A stretch of DNA of 36,511 nt from Stomatobaculum sp. (GTDB lineage: Bacteria > Bacillota_A > Clostridia > Lachnospirales > Lachnospiraceae): positions 1 to 36,511 of the forward strand of contig JAFSYO010000010.1 of the NCBI GenBank assembly GCA_017449925.1, read 5' to 3'. Shown here piece after piece: positions 23,387 through 30,867 of this stretch (positions are counted from its first letter, which is position 1; every line of letters begins with the position of its first letter). Below the pieces are notes generated by a model. It did no database searches. It saw only the letters and a program-made list of their open reading frames with translations, and was not told the origin of the DNA. Position numbers and translations under genes: made by a program.

Positions 23387-25708
23387 CTTTGCGAAGCCGG
23401 CAAACATCTTTTTCACGCCGTGTCCGTCAAACCTGACCGTGACCTCAAAATCCCTTGCCCCGTCTTCGATCTTTTCCACCACGCCCTCTCCGAATCTGCC
23501 GTGCTTCACCCGATCGCCGACTGTGTAGTCCAGGCGGTCTGCCTTGACCACCTGGAACTGCTTCCCGAAAGAAGGCGCTTTCCCGAAAGCGGGTGATTTC
23601 CCATAGGCGGGTGTTTTTCCGTAAGCTGATGATTTTCCATAGGTGTCGGAAGTCACTGTCCTCGACTCGCCATAGGAAGCTCCGGAACCATAACCGTATC
23701 CGTATGTCTCAGAAGATCTGCGGCGCTCTCTGTCGGGAAGGACAGAGGATAATCCGTTATTCTCGTCCTTCAGCCGGTCCGGGATCTCCTCCAGGAAGCG
23801 GGAATCCAGGTTCCAGCGCTGTTCTCCGTTGGTGATCCTGGTCCTGGCCGCCGTCAGGGTGAGGCGTTTCTTTGCCCTGGTGATCCCGACATAGCAGAGC
23901 CTCCGTTCTTCCTCCATCTCCTCCTGGTCGTCCATGCAGCGGCTTCCCGGGAACAGTCCGTCCTCCATGCCGGTGATGTAGACCTCTTCAAACTCCAGGC
24001 CCTTGGCGGCATGCAGCGTCATCAGGGTGATCTTCTCGGCGTTATCATCCATGCGGTCGATGTCGGCGACCAAAGAGACCTCTTCCAGGAAGCGGTCCAG
24101 GGGCGGCTGGTCTTCGGGAAGGCCTTCCTCGAAAGCATCCGCCGGATCGGCGCCTTCCTTGTCAAAGGTCATGGCCTTCGCGATCAGCTCGTCGATATTT
24201 TCCTTCCGGGAGGCAGCCTCGATCTCGCCCTCCTCCTGCAGCGAATCGAGATAACCGCTCTCCTCCGCCACGGTCCTGATCAGTTCTCCCAGGGGAAGCT
24301 CCAGGCTCTTCGCCCGGAAGCCTTCGATCATCTCAGTGAACTTCCGGATCTTTTCTCCCGCCCTGCCCAGGGTCCCCAGCACGGGAAGCTCCTTCAGGGC
24401 GTCATAGAAGCTGATTCCCTGGGAATCGGCGTACTGGGCGGCCCGGTCCGCCGTGGCGGCGCCGATGCCCCGCTTCGGCACGTTCAGGATACGCCGGGCG
24501 GCCATATCGTCCCGCCCGTTTGCGATGGTCCTAAGATACGCCAGGATGTCCTTGATCTCCCTTCTCTGATAGAAATTGACGCCGCCCACCAGCTGGTAGG
24601 GGATCCCCCGGGTGACGCACTGTTCCTCCAGGAGCCGGGACTGGGCGTTGGTCCTGTAGAGGACGGCAAATTTCTTGTAGGCCCCGTCCCGGGCCCTGCG
24701 GGCGATGTCCGCTATCACCCCGGAGGCCTCCTCCCGGGCCGTCCCGAAGTGCCGCACGTGGATCAGTTCCCCTTTTCCTTCCTCTGTCCAGAGGCGCTTC
24801 TCTTTCCGTCCCTGGTTGTTCCGGATCACCTCGTTCGCCGCCTCCAGGATGTTCCCGTCAGAGCGGTAGTTCTGCTCCAGCCGGACCACATGGGCCCCCG
24901 GAAAGGCCTCCTCAAAGTTCAGGATGTTCCGGATATTCGCACCGCGGAATTTGTAGATGGACTGATCGTCATCCCCGACCACACAGAGATTGCCGTATTT
25001 CTTCGCCAGGAGCTCCACCAGCCGGAACTGCACGGTGTTTGTGTCCTGGTATTCGTCCACCATGATGTAGCGGAAGCGCTCCTGGTAATAATCTAGCACA
25101 TCCGGCGCCTCCTGGAACAGCTGCACGGTCATCACCAAAAGATCGTCGAAATCCAGCGCGTTGTTCTTCCGGAGCCCGGCCTGGTATTTATCGTAACAGT
25201 CCGCTGCCTTTTCTTCATAGTAGGTCTCCGCCTGCAGCCGGAACTCCTCCGGACCGATCATCTCGTTCTTCGCCGCGCTGATCCTGGCAAGGACGTTCCG
25301 TTCCTTCATCATGCGGGTATCGATGTTCAGTTCCTTGAACACCTGCTTCATCAGCGTTTTCTGGTCATCGGTGTCGTAGATGGTGAAGCTGTTGTCGTAG
25401 CCGATCCTGTCGATGAACCTTCTCAGGATCCGGACGCAGGTGGAATGGAAGGTGGCGACCCATACCTGCTCCGCTCCCTCCTCCACCAGCCGGTCCACAC
25501 GCTCCCGCATTTCCCCCGCCGCTTTATTGGTGAAGGTGATCGCCATGATGTGCCAGGGCTTGACCTTCTTCTCAGCGATCAGGTAGGCGATGCGGTGAGT
25601 CAGCACCCTGGTCTTTCCGGAACCCGCCCCCGCAAGGATCAGTTCCGCTCCCTCCGTGCAGAGCATCGCTTCCTTCTGCCGGTCATTCATCTGGTCATAT
25701 ACTGCCAT
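23372..25708 (-). CDS. pcrA: ATP-dependent DNA helicase PcrA/UvrD
   Basis: 778 residues from the ATG at 25708 (GGGAG 5 bases upstream; the longer frame has no such site and crosses a GC-rich hairpin). Superfamily 1A motifs in order: AGAGSGKT (26-33), TFTNKAAGEMRERV, VDEYQDTNTVQF, VVGDDDQSIYKFRGA, LEQNYRS, TLMTLHAAKGLEFEEVY, and YVGITRAKKRL. PcrA translocates 3'-5' and works in excision repair, Rep-type replication and RecA removal. The C-terminal 110 residues hold hexapeptide-like repeats (AYGKTP, AYGKSP, AFGKAP) and then a Tudor-like RNA-polymerase-binding domain (YTVGDRVKHGRFGEGVVEKI), as in Bacillus PcrA. Confidence 0.95.
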   Translation of the reverse strand: MAVYDQMNDRQKEAMLCTEGAELILAGAGSGKTRVLTHRIAYLIAEKKVKPWHIMAITFTNKAAGEMRERVDRLVEEGAEQVWVATFHSTCVRILRRFIDRIGYDNSFTIYDTDDQKTLMKQVFKELNIDTRMMKERNVLARISAAKNEMIGPEEFRLQAETYYEEKAADCYDKYQAGLRKNNALDFDDLLVMTVQLFQEAPDVLDYYQERFRYIMVDEYQDTNTVQFRLVELLAKKYGNLCVVGDDDQSIYKFRGANIRNILNFEEAFPGAHVVRLEQNYRSDGNILEAANEVIRNNQGRKEKRLWTEEGKGELIHVRHFGTAREEASGVIADIARRARDGAYKKFAVLYRTNAQSRLLEEQCVTRGIPYQLVGGVNFYQRREIKDILAYLRTIANGRDDMAARRILNVPKRGIGAATADRAAQYADSQGISFYDALKELPVLGTLGRAGEKIRKFTEMIEGFRAKSLELPLGELIRTVAEESGYLDSLQEEGEIEAASRKENIDELIAKAMTFDKEGADPADAFEEGLPEDQPPLDRFLEEVSLVADIDRMDDNAEKITLMTLHAAKGLEFEEVYITGMEDGLFPGSRCMDDQEEMEEERRLCYVGITRAKKRLTLTAARTRITNGEQRWNLDSRFLEEIPDRLKDENNGLSSVLPDRERRRSSETYGYGYGSGASYGESRTVTSDTYGKSSAYGKTPAYGKSPAFGKAPSFGKQFQVVKADRLDYTVGDRVKHGRFGEGVVEKIEDGARDFEVTVRFDGHGVKKMFAGFAKLQKI
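23570..23645 (-). repeat. Tandem 18-bp repeats coding (S/T)xAYGK in pcrA
   Basis: Four to five adjoining 18-bp units encode TYGKSS-AYGKTP-AYGKSP-AFGKAP-SFGK in the linker before the C-terminal Tudor-like domain. The unit is in frame, so copy-number change alters linker length without breaking the protein. Confidence 0.75.
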
Positions 25709-25789
25709 AGTATCTCCCGTGCTGTCTCTCCTCTGTTTCCCGGACTGAGGCCTCTGTTCTTTCTTACCCGGTCTGAAGCCCCAGAACTT

Positions 25790-25818
25790 CAGCGGCGGCC
25801 GGATCCCGGCCGCCGCTG
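25790..25818 (-). promoter_or_regulatory. Very GC-rich 13-bp hairpin between yerC and pcrA
   Basis: Arms 25790-25802 and 25806-25818 (core AGCGGCGGCCGG) pair perfectly with a 3-base loop. No T tract follows on either strand, so it is not a classical terminator. It lies in the leader of pcrA, just after the yerC stop codon, and could act as an RNA stabiliser or partial stop. Confidence 0.55.
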
Positions 25819-25843
25819 CACGCTTCATTTAACTGTTCTGAAA

Positions 25844-26143
25844 TTACTCTTTCTCCTGTTCCTTCAGCCTCGCGAAGGTCATGTCGTATCCGTCATTTCC
25901 GAAATTCAATGACCTGTTGACACGGCTGATGGTTGCGGTGGACGCTCCTGTGTGTTCCGCGATCTCAAGATATGTCTTCTTCTCCCGGAGCATCTTCGCG
26001 ACCTCATAACGCTGGGAAAAAGAGAGGACCTCATTCACCGTACAGACATCCTCAAAAAACTGGTAACACTCTTCCTCTGTTTTCAACGTCAGGATCGCGC
26101 GAAAAAAATGGTCCACAGCCTCGGAATGAAGCTTTTTGTTCAT
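25844..26143 (-). CDS. yerC: YerC/YecD family TrpR-like DNA-binding protein
   Basis: 99 residues from the ATG at 26143 (GGGAGG 5 bases upstream). The TrpR/YerC fold is visible: FEDVCTVNEVLSFSQRYEVAKML followed by the helix-turn-helix KTYLEIAEHTGASTATISRVNRSL. YerC proteins are conserved in Firmicutes, often next to pcrA, and are presumed transcriptional regulators; their effector is not known. The gene has its own promoter and shares a leader region with the divergent deacetylase gene. Confidence 0.9.
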   Translation of the reverse strand: MNKKLHSEAVDHFFRAILTLKTEEECYQFFEDVCTVNEVLSFSQRYEVAKMLREKKTYLEIAEHTGASTATISRVNRSLNFGNDGYDMTFARLKEQEKE

Positions 26144-26193
26144 AACATCCTCCCGCATCGCTTGTTGTAAGAAACGAACTTTAATTAACAAAC

Positions 26194-26222
26194 ATTTTAA
26201 CACTTTGAATTCTTAAAGTAAA
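26194..26222 (-). promoter_or_regulatory. Promoter of yerC
   Basis: Minus-strand TTTACT (26217-26222), 17 bases, TAAAAT (26194-26199). It runs back-to-back with the deacetylase promoter about 20 bases away. Confidence 0.55.
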
Positions 26223-26241
26223 GAAGCGAATTCACCCGCGA

Positions 26242-26270
26242 TTGTTTTTAGCGCCTTCTTGTACTATACT
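26242..26270 (+). promoter_or_regulatory. Promoter of the polysaccharide deacetylase gene
   Basis: TTGTTT (26242-26247), 17 bases, TATACT (26265-26270). It gives a leader of about 55 bases before the GAGG-preceded ATG. Confidence 0.65.
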
Positions 26271-26332
26271 TATGAAGAACGCCGTCACAGCCGGCGCTTT
26301 GATATGACAAAAAAGAACTGTGAGGTAAAAAA

Positions 26333-27766
26333 ATGCCTAATTATTATCTGCGGGGCTCCGGCTCCGATTATGGCTCCGTCCTGAGGCAAAGCCGCCGGAG
26401 AAGAAGAAGGGGGCCGTCGCTGCTCCCGCTGATCCTGCTGCTGATCGCCCTCATCGCAGCAATCGTGTTCATCATCGGCCGCGTGAAAAAGGGCGGACCG
26501 CCGAAACCCGGTCAGGAAAGCACCCAGGAGGCAGATGCTTCCACTGAGAGCACCCCGGAGGAGACAGAGCCCGAAAGCACCGCTTCATCACTGGAGACGC
26601 TGCTCGCCCAGGCAGACCGGCTGGCAATGATGTACGACTACGATGCCGCCATCGCCATGCTGCAGGATAACCCTGAGGCGGCGGAGAGCGAAGAAGGAAA
26701 AGCTGCCATCGCCAAATACGAAGAGACGAAGGGGACCCTGGTGCGCCAGGACATCACCAAGATCACCCATGTCTTCTTCCACACGCTGATCATGGACACC
26801 TCCAAGGCCTTTGACGGAGACAAGCGTCAGGACGGCTACAACGAGGTCATGACCACGAAGGACGAATTCCTGAAGATGATGCAGTCCATGTACGAGCGCG
26901 GCTTCGTCCTCGTTCGGCTCCACGACATGGCCTACGAGGTGGATGACACCGAGAACGGCGGAAAGAAGATGGTGGAAGGCGACATCATGCTTCCGGAAGG
27001 AAAGAAAGCCGTCGTCATCTCCCAGGACGACGTCTGCTATTACGAGTACATGGAAGGGGACGGCTTCGCCAGCCGCATCGTCATCGACGAGAACAACAAG
27101 CCCCGCTGCGAAATGATCATGGACGACGGCACCGTGGAAGTGGGAGCTTTCGATATGGTCCCGCTTCTCGACGATTTCGTCGACGAGCATCCGGACTTCA
27201 GCTACCGGGGTTCCAAGGGCATCGTTGCGGTGACCGGATACAACGGCGTCTTCGGATACCGCACGGACACCGCCTACGAAGAGACCAACCCGAACATCGC
27301 CGCGGACCGCGAGATGGTCACCCGGATCGCCCAGTGCCTCCGGGACGACGGCTGGGAGATCGCCTCCCACAGCTGGGGCCACCGGAACTACGGAAAGATC
27401 TCCATGGAAGACCTTCACGCGGACAATGAGAAATGGCAGGACCGCGTCGGATCCATCGTCGGCGGCACGGACATTCTGATCTTCCCCTTCGGCGCCGATG
27501 TCGCCGACTGGCACCCCTACAAGACGGACAACGAACGCTTCATGTACCTGTGGCGCAGCGGCTTCCGCTACTTCTGCAACGTGGACTCCGCGGAATTCTT
27601 CGTCCAGAAGGGCAATGACTTCCTGCGGCAGGGCCGCCGGAACCTGGACGGCTTCCGCATGTGGCAGGATATGACCGTCAAGAACCGCACCAGCGACCTG
27701 TTCAACGCTGAAGAAGTCTTCGACAAGTCCAGGCCCACACCGGTGCCCAGTTATACCGGAGGCTAA
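26333..27766 (+). CDS. Membrane-anchored polysaccharide deacetylase (NodB/CE4-like)
   Basis: 477 residues. A cytoplasmic Arg-rich stretch (RQSRRRRRRG) precedes one TM helix at about 28-48, then a Ser/Thr/Glu-rich linker (about 55-85), so the domain faces outward. The CE4 core follows: metal and catalytic aspartates in VVISQDDVCYYEY (about 225-235), and the second metal motif SHSWGH (H345 and H349). QDD replaces the usual TFDDG start. Related enzymes remove N-acetyl groups from peptidoglycan or other envelope glycans and can give lysozyme resistance. The long insertions (FDGDKRQDGYNEVM, GFASRIVIDENNK) are typical of the large clostridial subgroup. The stop lies in the first of two tandem 32-bp repeats. 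Confidence 0.85.
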   Translation: MPNYYLRGSGSDYGSVLRQSRRRRRRGPSLLPLILLLIALIAAIVFIIGRVKKGGPPKPGQESTQEADASTESTPEETEPESTASSLETLLAQADRLAMMYDYDAAIAMLQDNPEAAESEEGKAAIAKYEETKGTLVRQDITKITHVFFHTLIMDTSKAFDGDKRQDGYNEVMTTKDEFLKMMQSMYERGFVLVRLHDMAYEVDDTENGGKKMVEGDIMLPEGKKAVVISQDDVCYYEYMEGDGFASRIVIDENNKPRCEMIMDDGTVEVGAFDMVPLLDDFVDEHPDFSYRGSKGIVAVTGYNGVFGYRTDTAYEETNPNIAADREMVTRIAQCLRDDGWEIASHSWGHRNYGKISMEDLHADNEKWQDRVGSIVGGTDILIFPFGADVADWHPYKTDNERFMYLWRSGFRYFCNVDSAEFFVQKGNDFLRQGRRNLDGFRMWQDMTVKNRTSDLFNAEEVFDKSRPTPVPSYTGG

Positions 27767-27835
27767 GCAGCTCAGTAAACTATTACAACGGAGGCTGCGC
27801 AGCACGATAAACCATTACAACAGAGGCTGATTAAC
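27758..27835 (+). repeat. Imperfect 32-bp tandem repeat at the 3' end of the deacetylase gene
   Basis: Two full units (27758-27789 and 27790-27821) begin GGAGGCT and end ATTACAAC, differing at six positions; a third partial unit follows. The first carries the stop codon TAA. The unit is not a multiple of three, so extra copies lie outside the reading frame. Looks like local duplication of the gene end. Confidence 0.8.
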
Positions 27836-27873
27836 TTAGAACAGTGCCCTTTTCAGGTTTCACACAAAAACAT

Positions 27874-27906
27874 GGAGCTGCCGCACCCGACAGCTCCTTT
27901 TTTTTA
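27874..27906 (+). terminator. Terminator of the deacetylase gene
   Basis: GGAGCTG (27874-27880) and CAGCTCC (27891-27897) form a 7-bp stem followed by eight T residues. Confidence 0.9.
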
Positions 27907-27973
27907 TAATCATTCCCGGCAGTCTAATTTTGCAATACCCCGGGGGGTATATTCTTTTGTAATTCTATTTCCA

Positions 27974-28193
27974 TGACATACGTAACGCAAAAAAACACTC
28001 AATGCATATGTCATGATCTTCAATTATCGCTTTCAAAATCGGTTTCTTCCTGAATCTTGACATACGATTTTGAAATGATTATTGATTGCGTATGTCATTA
28101 TACAGGTTTCAAAGCAGGATACCTTCCATGATACCCTCTACCACCTTGACTAATGACATACGAAATTCTGTTTTTACAGGTTTTCGTATGTCA
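27974..28193 (-). repeat. Intergenic three-palindrome element, copy 1
   Basis: A 220-bp AT-rich block read in minus orientation. It has three 40-bp units, each framed by TGACATA and TATGTCA arms: 28154-28193, 28058-28097 and 27974-28013, with spacers of 56 and 44 bases. The first unit has 12-bp arms and would form a strong hairpin. The first spacer contains GAGGGTATCATGGAAG (28123-28138), identical in copy 2. Homology to copy 2 continues without gaps to the palindrome ATACCCCGGGGGGTAT (27935-27950). The rest of 27907-27973 holds only that flank. No ORF, IS end or known RNA family is recognised. It lies between two convergent genes, each with its own terminator. Confidence 0.85.
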
Positions 28194-28199
28194 CGAACA

Positions 28200-28245
28200 A
28201 GTAAAGAAGCAGCCCTCTTCTTCCATCAGGAAAAAGAGGGCTGCT
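28200..28245 (-). terminator. Terminator of the CobW pair
   Basis: AGCAGCCCTCTT (28208-28219) and AAGAGGGCTGCT (28234-28245) form a 12-bp stem; on the minus strand TTCTTTACTTG follows. It sits about 10 bases from the start of the three-palindrome element. Confidence 0.85.
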
Positions 28246-28258
28246 GATGTTTTCATAT

Positions 28259-29224
28259 TCAGGCGAAGGTCGCGACTTCCTCCAGCGGGCCGGTCAGCAC
28301 AGCCGACTCTCCGTAGAGCACCGGGCCCGGGCCGCCGCCGTACTCCGGCGCTTTCTCACATTTCAGCTTTGCCCGGAGTTTTACCCAGTCTCCGTTCTTC
28401 AGCCTGTCAGCGCCTTTGTACCGGCATATGAAACCGCAGAACTGGATGTCCGCCTCACAGCAGGTCATCACTTTCCGGCCCGGGACGAAGACGTTCTTCG
28501 GCGCGCCCTTCGGCTTCATCACCTGGGCGGTGAATTCCACTGTCTTCCCGTCGTAGCGTTCGGGCCGGTCCATGGAATCCACGTAGAAGATCGCGTAGTC
28601 CTGGGGCCCAATCTGCAGGAAATCTTCCTTCAGGTCATAGGGGAGATTGATGGAGAAATCACCGCGGATCTCGCCTTCCTTCCCTTCGAAGACGATCTCG
28701 GCGTTGGGCGCCATTCCCTTCAGGGAGAGGTGGTAGTTTCCCAGCTGCTCCTCCGGGATGCCGTCCGCACGGTTGCAGATCACAAGCTCCGTGTCCTTCA
28801 GCATGGGACCCATGAAGGCCCGCATGTTCTTCAGGTACAGGTCCATGGTGCGGGTGTCGATGATGGTGATCTGCTGGTTCAGGTACCATTCCTCCGGCAG
28901 CACCAGCTCGTTCTGCATCCACATGCCGTTCCACTCGATCAGCACTCTCTCCGGCTCATATTCATTCTGCAGAGCGGAAAGCTGCTCCGGCGTCACTTCT
29001 TCTTTGTTCTCAAAGAATATTCCGACGGTCCTTGTCCGCTTCAGGAGATCGTCGTCGAAGGTCTCCTCCCCGTCCTCGCAGACCAGAAGCAGCGTCTTAC
29101 CGTCCGTCTGGAAGTAGGGCTGCTCCATGGTGAATTTCAGGAACTGGCTCTTGCCGGCCTCCAGAAACCCGTTGATCACAAATACCGGCGTTTTGCCTTC
29201 GTTCTCATCGTACTGTTCTGACAT
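28259..29224 (-). CDS. CobW-like GTPase fused to a CC-motif C-terminal domain
   Basis: 321 residues. The N-terminal half is a CobW/COG0523 G3E GTPase: Walker A GFLEAGKSQFLK (about 19-30), ICNRADGIPEEQL as the NKxD-type region. The C-terminal half (from about 210) reads IGPQDYAIFYVDSMDRPERY and then GRKVMTCCEADIQFCGFICRY, which resembles the C-terminal domain of TIGR03943/YcgQ-type proteins, where paired cysteines sit beside CobW genes. The GCICC motif of true COG0523 metallochaperones is absent. It follows the His-rich CobW gene by two bases. A role in metal handling is likely; the metal is not known. Confidence 0.78.
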   Translation of the reverse strand: MSEQYDENEGKTPVFVINGFLEAGKSQFLKFTMEQPYFQTDGKTLLLVCEDGEETFDDDLLKRTRTVGIFFENKEEVTPEQLSALQNEYEPERVLIEWNGMWMQNELVLPEEWYLNQQITIIDTRTMDLYLKNMRAFMGPMLKDTELVICNRADGIPEEQLGNYHLSLKGMAPNAEIVFEGKEGEIRGDFSINLPYDLKEDFLQIGPQDYAIFYVDSMDRPERYDGKTVEFTAQVMKPKGAPKNVFVPGRKVMTCCEADIQFCGFICRYKGADRLKNGDWVKLRAKLKCEKAPEYGGGPGPVLYGESAVLTGPLEEVATFA

Positions 29225-29226
29225 AA

Positions 29227-30348
29227 TTAAGCCTTAAACTCCTTCTCCAGCAGTTCTTCCTTCAGGTCGGAGCCGATCACGCAGACCTTCCCCGTATAAT
29301 CCGGGGTTCCCTTCCTGATCTCCACCTCGCCGGGTACCAGGTCAAAGTAGAGCCACTCCGTCTTATTTTCCGTGGACACCATGCCCTTGCAGCGCACCAC
29401 TGTTCCGAACTCGTCGGTGTTGGCCAGGCGCTCCAGGATATCCTTCAGCTTCTCCTCGTTCATAGGAGCCAGCTGCTCCAGGCCCCAGCTCTGGAAGATC
29501 TCGTCCGCATCATGGCCATGATGGTGATGCTGGTGATGGTGGTGATGATGCTCATGATGATGCTCATGATGGTGCTCATGATGATGCTCGTGCTCTTCGT
29601 CATCATCATCGTCATCATCGTGATGGTGATGATGGTGGTGCTCGTGCTCCTCCTCATCATCGTCATCGTCGTGATGGTGGTGGCAGCAGCACTCTTCTTC
29701 CTCTTCGTCTTCCATCACCTGCTTCATCAGCTCCGCCTTCAGGTCCACCGGCTCCTCCAGGATCTCCAGAAGCTTCTTGCCGGTCAGCAGGGCGACGGGG
29801 GTGGTGATGATGGTCGCAGTGGGATTCACCTCGCGGATCATTGCCACAGCTTCGTCGATTACTTCCTGTTTCGCCACGTCGGTCCTGGAAAGGACGATGG
29901 TCGTCGCGAACTGTACCTGGTTGTTGAAGAACTCGCCGAAGTTCTTCATGTACATTTTGCACTTTTTCACATCCACCACGGTGACGGCGGAGTTGTTCTC
30001 CACTTCCAGTTCCTCTTCCACCTCGGACACGGCGCGCATCACGTCGGAGAGCTTGCCGACGCCGCTGGGCTCGATGATGATGCGGTCCGGCGCGTAGGTC
30101 GTCAGGATCTCCTTCAGGGAAGACGAGAAATCTCCCACCAGGGAACAGCAGATGCAGCCGGAGTTCATCTCCCGGATCTCAATACCGGAATCCTTCAGGA
30201 ATCCGCCGTCGATGCCGATCTCTCCGAATTCGTTCTCGATCAGCACCACCTGCTCGCCTGCCACAGCGTCCTTCAGCAGTTTTCTGATCAGGGTCGTCTT
30301 CCCGGCTCCCAGAAAGCCGGACACAATGTCAACTTTTGTTTTTGCCAT
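29227..30348 (-). CDS. CobW/COG0523 GTPase with a long His/Asp/Glu metal-binding tract
   Basis: 373 residues from the ATG at 30348 (GGAGGA upstream). Walker A GFLGAGKTTLIRKL (about 11-24), the hallmark metal motif GCICC (about 68-72), Walker B-type IIIEPSGVGKLSD and LSRTDVAK (NKxD-like). Between about residues 216 and 285 runs a low-complexity tract of His, Asp and Glu (ECCCHHHH, then HEHHHHHHH and HHHEHHHEHHHEH) with nearly 50 histidines or acids. A C-terminal CobW domain (DEFGTVVRCKGMV, LYFDLVPGEVEIR) follows. COG0523 proteins are GTP-dependent zinc or cobalt/nickel metallochaperones; the tract may store or buffer metal. Its gene pair has a weak terminator-like hairpin upstream at 30394-30421. 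Confidence 0.88.
   Translation of the reverse strand: MAKTKVDIVSGFLGAGKTTLIRKLLKDAVAGEQVVLIENEFGEIGIDGGFLKDSGIEIREMNSGCICCSLVGDFSSSLKEILTTYAPDRIIIEPSGVGKLSDVMRAVSEVEEELEVENNSAVTVVDVKKCKMYMKNFGEFFNNQVQFATTIVLSRTDVAKQEVIDEAVAMIREVNPTATIITTPVALLTGKKLLEILEEPVDLKAELMKQVMEDEEEEECCCHHHHDDDDDEEEHEHHHHHHHDDDDDDDEEHEHHHEHHHEHHHEHHHHHHQHHHHGHDADEIFQSWGLEQLAPMNEEKLKDILERLANTDEFGTVVRCKGMVSTENKTEWLYFDLVPGEVEIRKGTPDYTGKVCVIGSDLKEELLEKEFKA
29515..29690 (-). repeat. Low-complexity CAT/CAC-GAT/GAC tract
   Basis: Trinucleotide-rich stretch coding His, Asp and Glu in the CobW gene; HEHHHEHHH units repeat every 12 bases. Prone to slippage, always in frame. Confidence 0.85.
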
Positions 30349-30393
30349 AATTCTTCTTCCTCCGTCCTTCAACTTCTCTCAGACATGTTCAAA

Positions 30394-30421
30394 GGCATGG
30401 CCCTTTTGAAAGAGTCATGCC
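30394..30421 (-). terminator. Weak terminator-like hairpin after asp23
   Basis: GGCATG (30394-30399) and CATGCC (30416-30421) close a 16-base interior with partial pairing; the minus-strand tail is only TTTG. It lies between asp23 and the CobW pair. No clear promoter for the pair follows, so some read-through is likely. Confidence 0.4.
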
Positions 30422-30427
30422 CCGGAA

Positions 30428-30799
30428 TCAGTCGATATTCACACCCGCGATCCGGATGTTCACTTCCAGAACCTTAAGTCCTGTCATGTTCTCAATGGCG
30501 CTCATTACCCGGTCCTGCACCTTGGCGCTCACTTCCGGAATATTATAGTTATATTTAATATACAGAGCGAGATCCACCGTGACATGCTGTTCAGTCACCT
30601 CGACCCGGACGCCTTTCTGCAGGCTCTTCATACCGAGCTTGCCCACCAGATCATTGGTAATATTTCCGGCCATGGAGTCCACGCCCTCCACCTCAGTGGC
30701 GGCAAGACCGGCGATCACAGCCACGACTTCGTCGGCAATACAGACTTCTCCGATGTTGTCCTGCGGTTCCGCGATGACTTTTTTTTCTTCCGCGCCCAT
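30428..30799 (-). CDS. Asp23/Gls24 family envelope stress response protein
   Basis: 123 residues. The family core is clear: GEVCIADEVVAVIAGLAATEVEGVDSMAG, then GVRVEVTEQHVTVDLALYIKYNYNIPEV, and VQDRVMSAIENMTGLKVLEVNIRIAGV. Asp23-type proteins are cytoplasmic, associate with the membrane, and respond to envelope or alkaline stress. This is the general YloU-like form. AAGGAG lies before the start and it has its own promoter. Neighbouring rlmH ends 68 bases upstream. Confidence 0.93.
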   Translation of the reverse strand: MGAEEKKVIAEPQDNIGEVCIADEVVAVIAGLAATEVEGVDSMAGNITNDLVGKLGMKSLQKGVRVEVTEQHVTVDLALYIKYNYNIPEVSAKVQDRVMSAIENMTGLKVLEVNIRIAGVNID

Positions 30800-30830
30800 T
30801 CTGCTTTACTCCTTCCCAATATTTCCTAAG

Positions 30831-30860
30831 ATTTTAGCACAAAGCGGTTCTATGTTACAA
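30831..30860 (-). promoter_or_regulatory. Promoter of asp23-like gene
   Basis: Minus-strand TTGTAA (30855-30860), 18 bases, TAAAAT (30831-30836) with an extended TG. The -35 overlaps the intergenic end of rlmH. Confidence 0.55.
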
Positions 30861-30867
30861 GCTTTTC

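Noticed and set aside
25709..25828. N-terminal 40-residue extension of PcrA
   Set aside because: It has no ribosome binding site, is unlike the family and is formed by a GC-rich hairpin; GGGAG precedes the ATG at 25708.
27974..28193. CRISPR array
   Set aside because: Only the 7-12-bp arms recur; unit interiors differ, there are three units, spacer lengths are 44 and 56, and no cas gene is nearby.
29512..30477. Long plus-strand frame rich in Met and Val
   Set aside because: It is the antisense of the His/Asp/Glu tract of the CobW gene, where low-complexity codons leave the opposite frame open.
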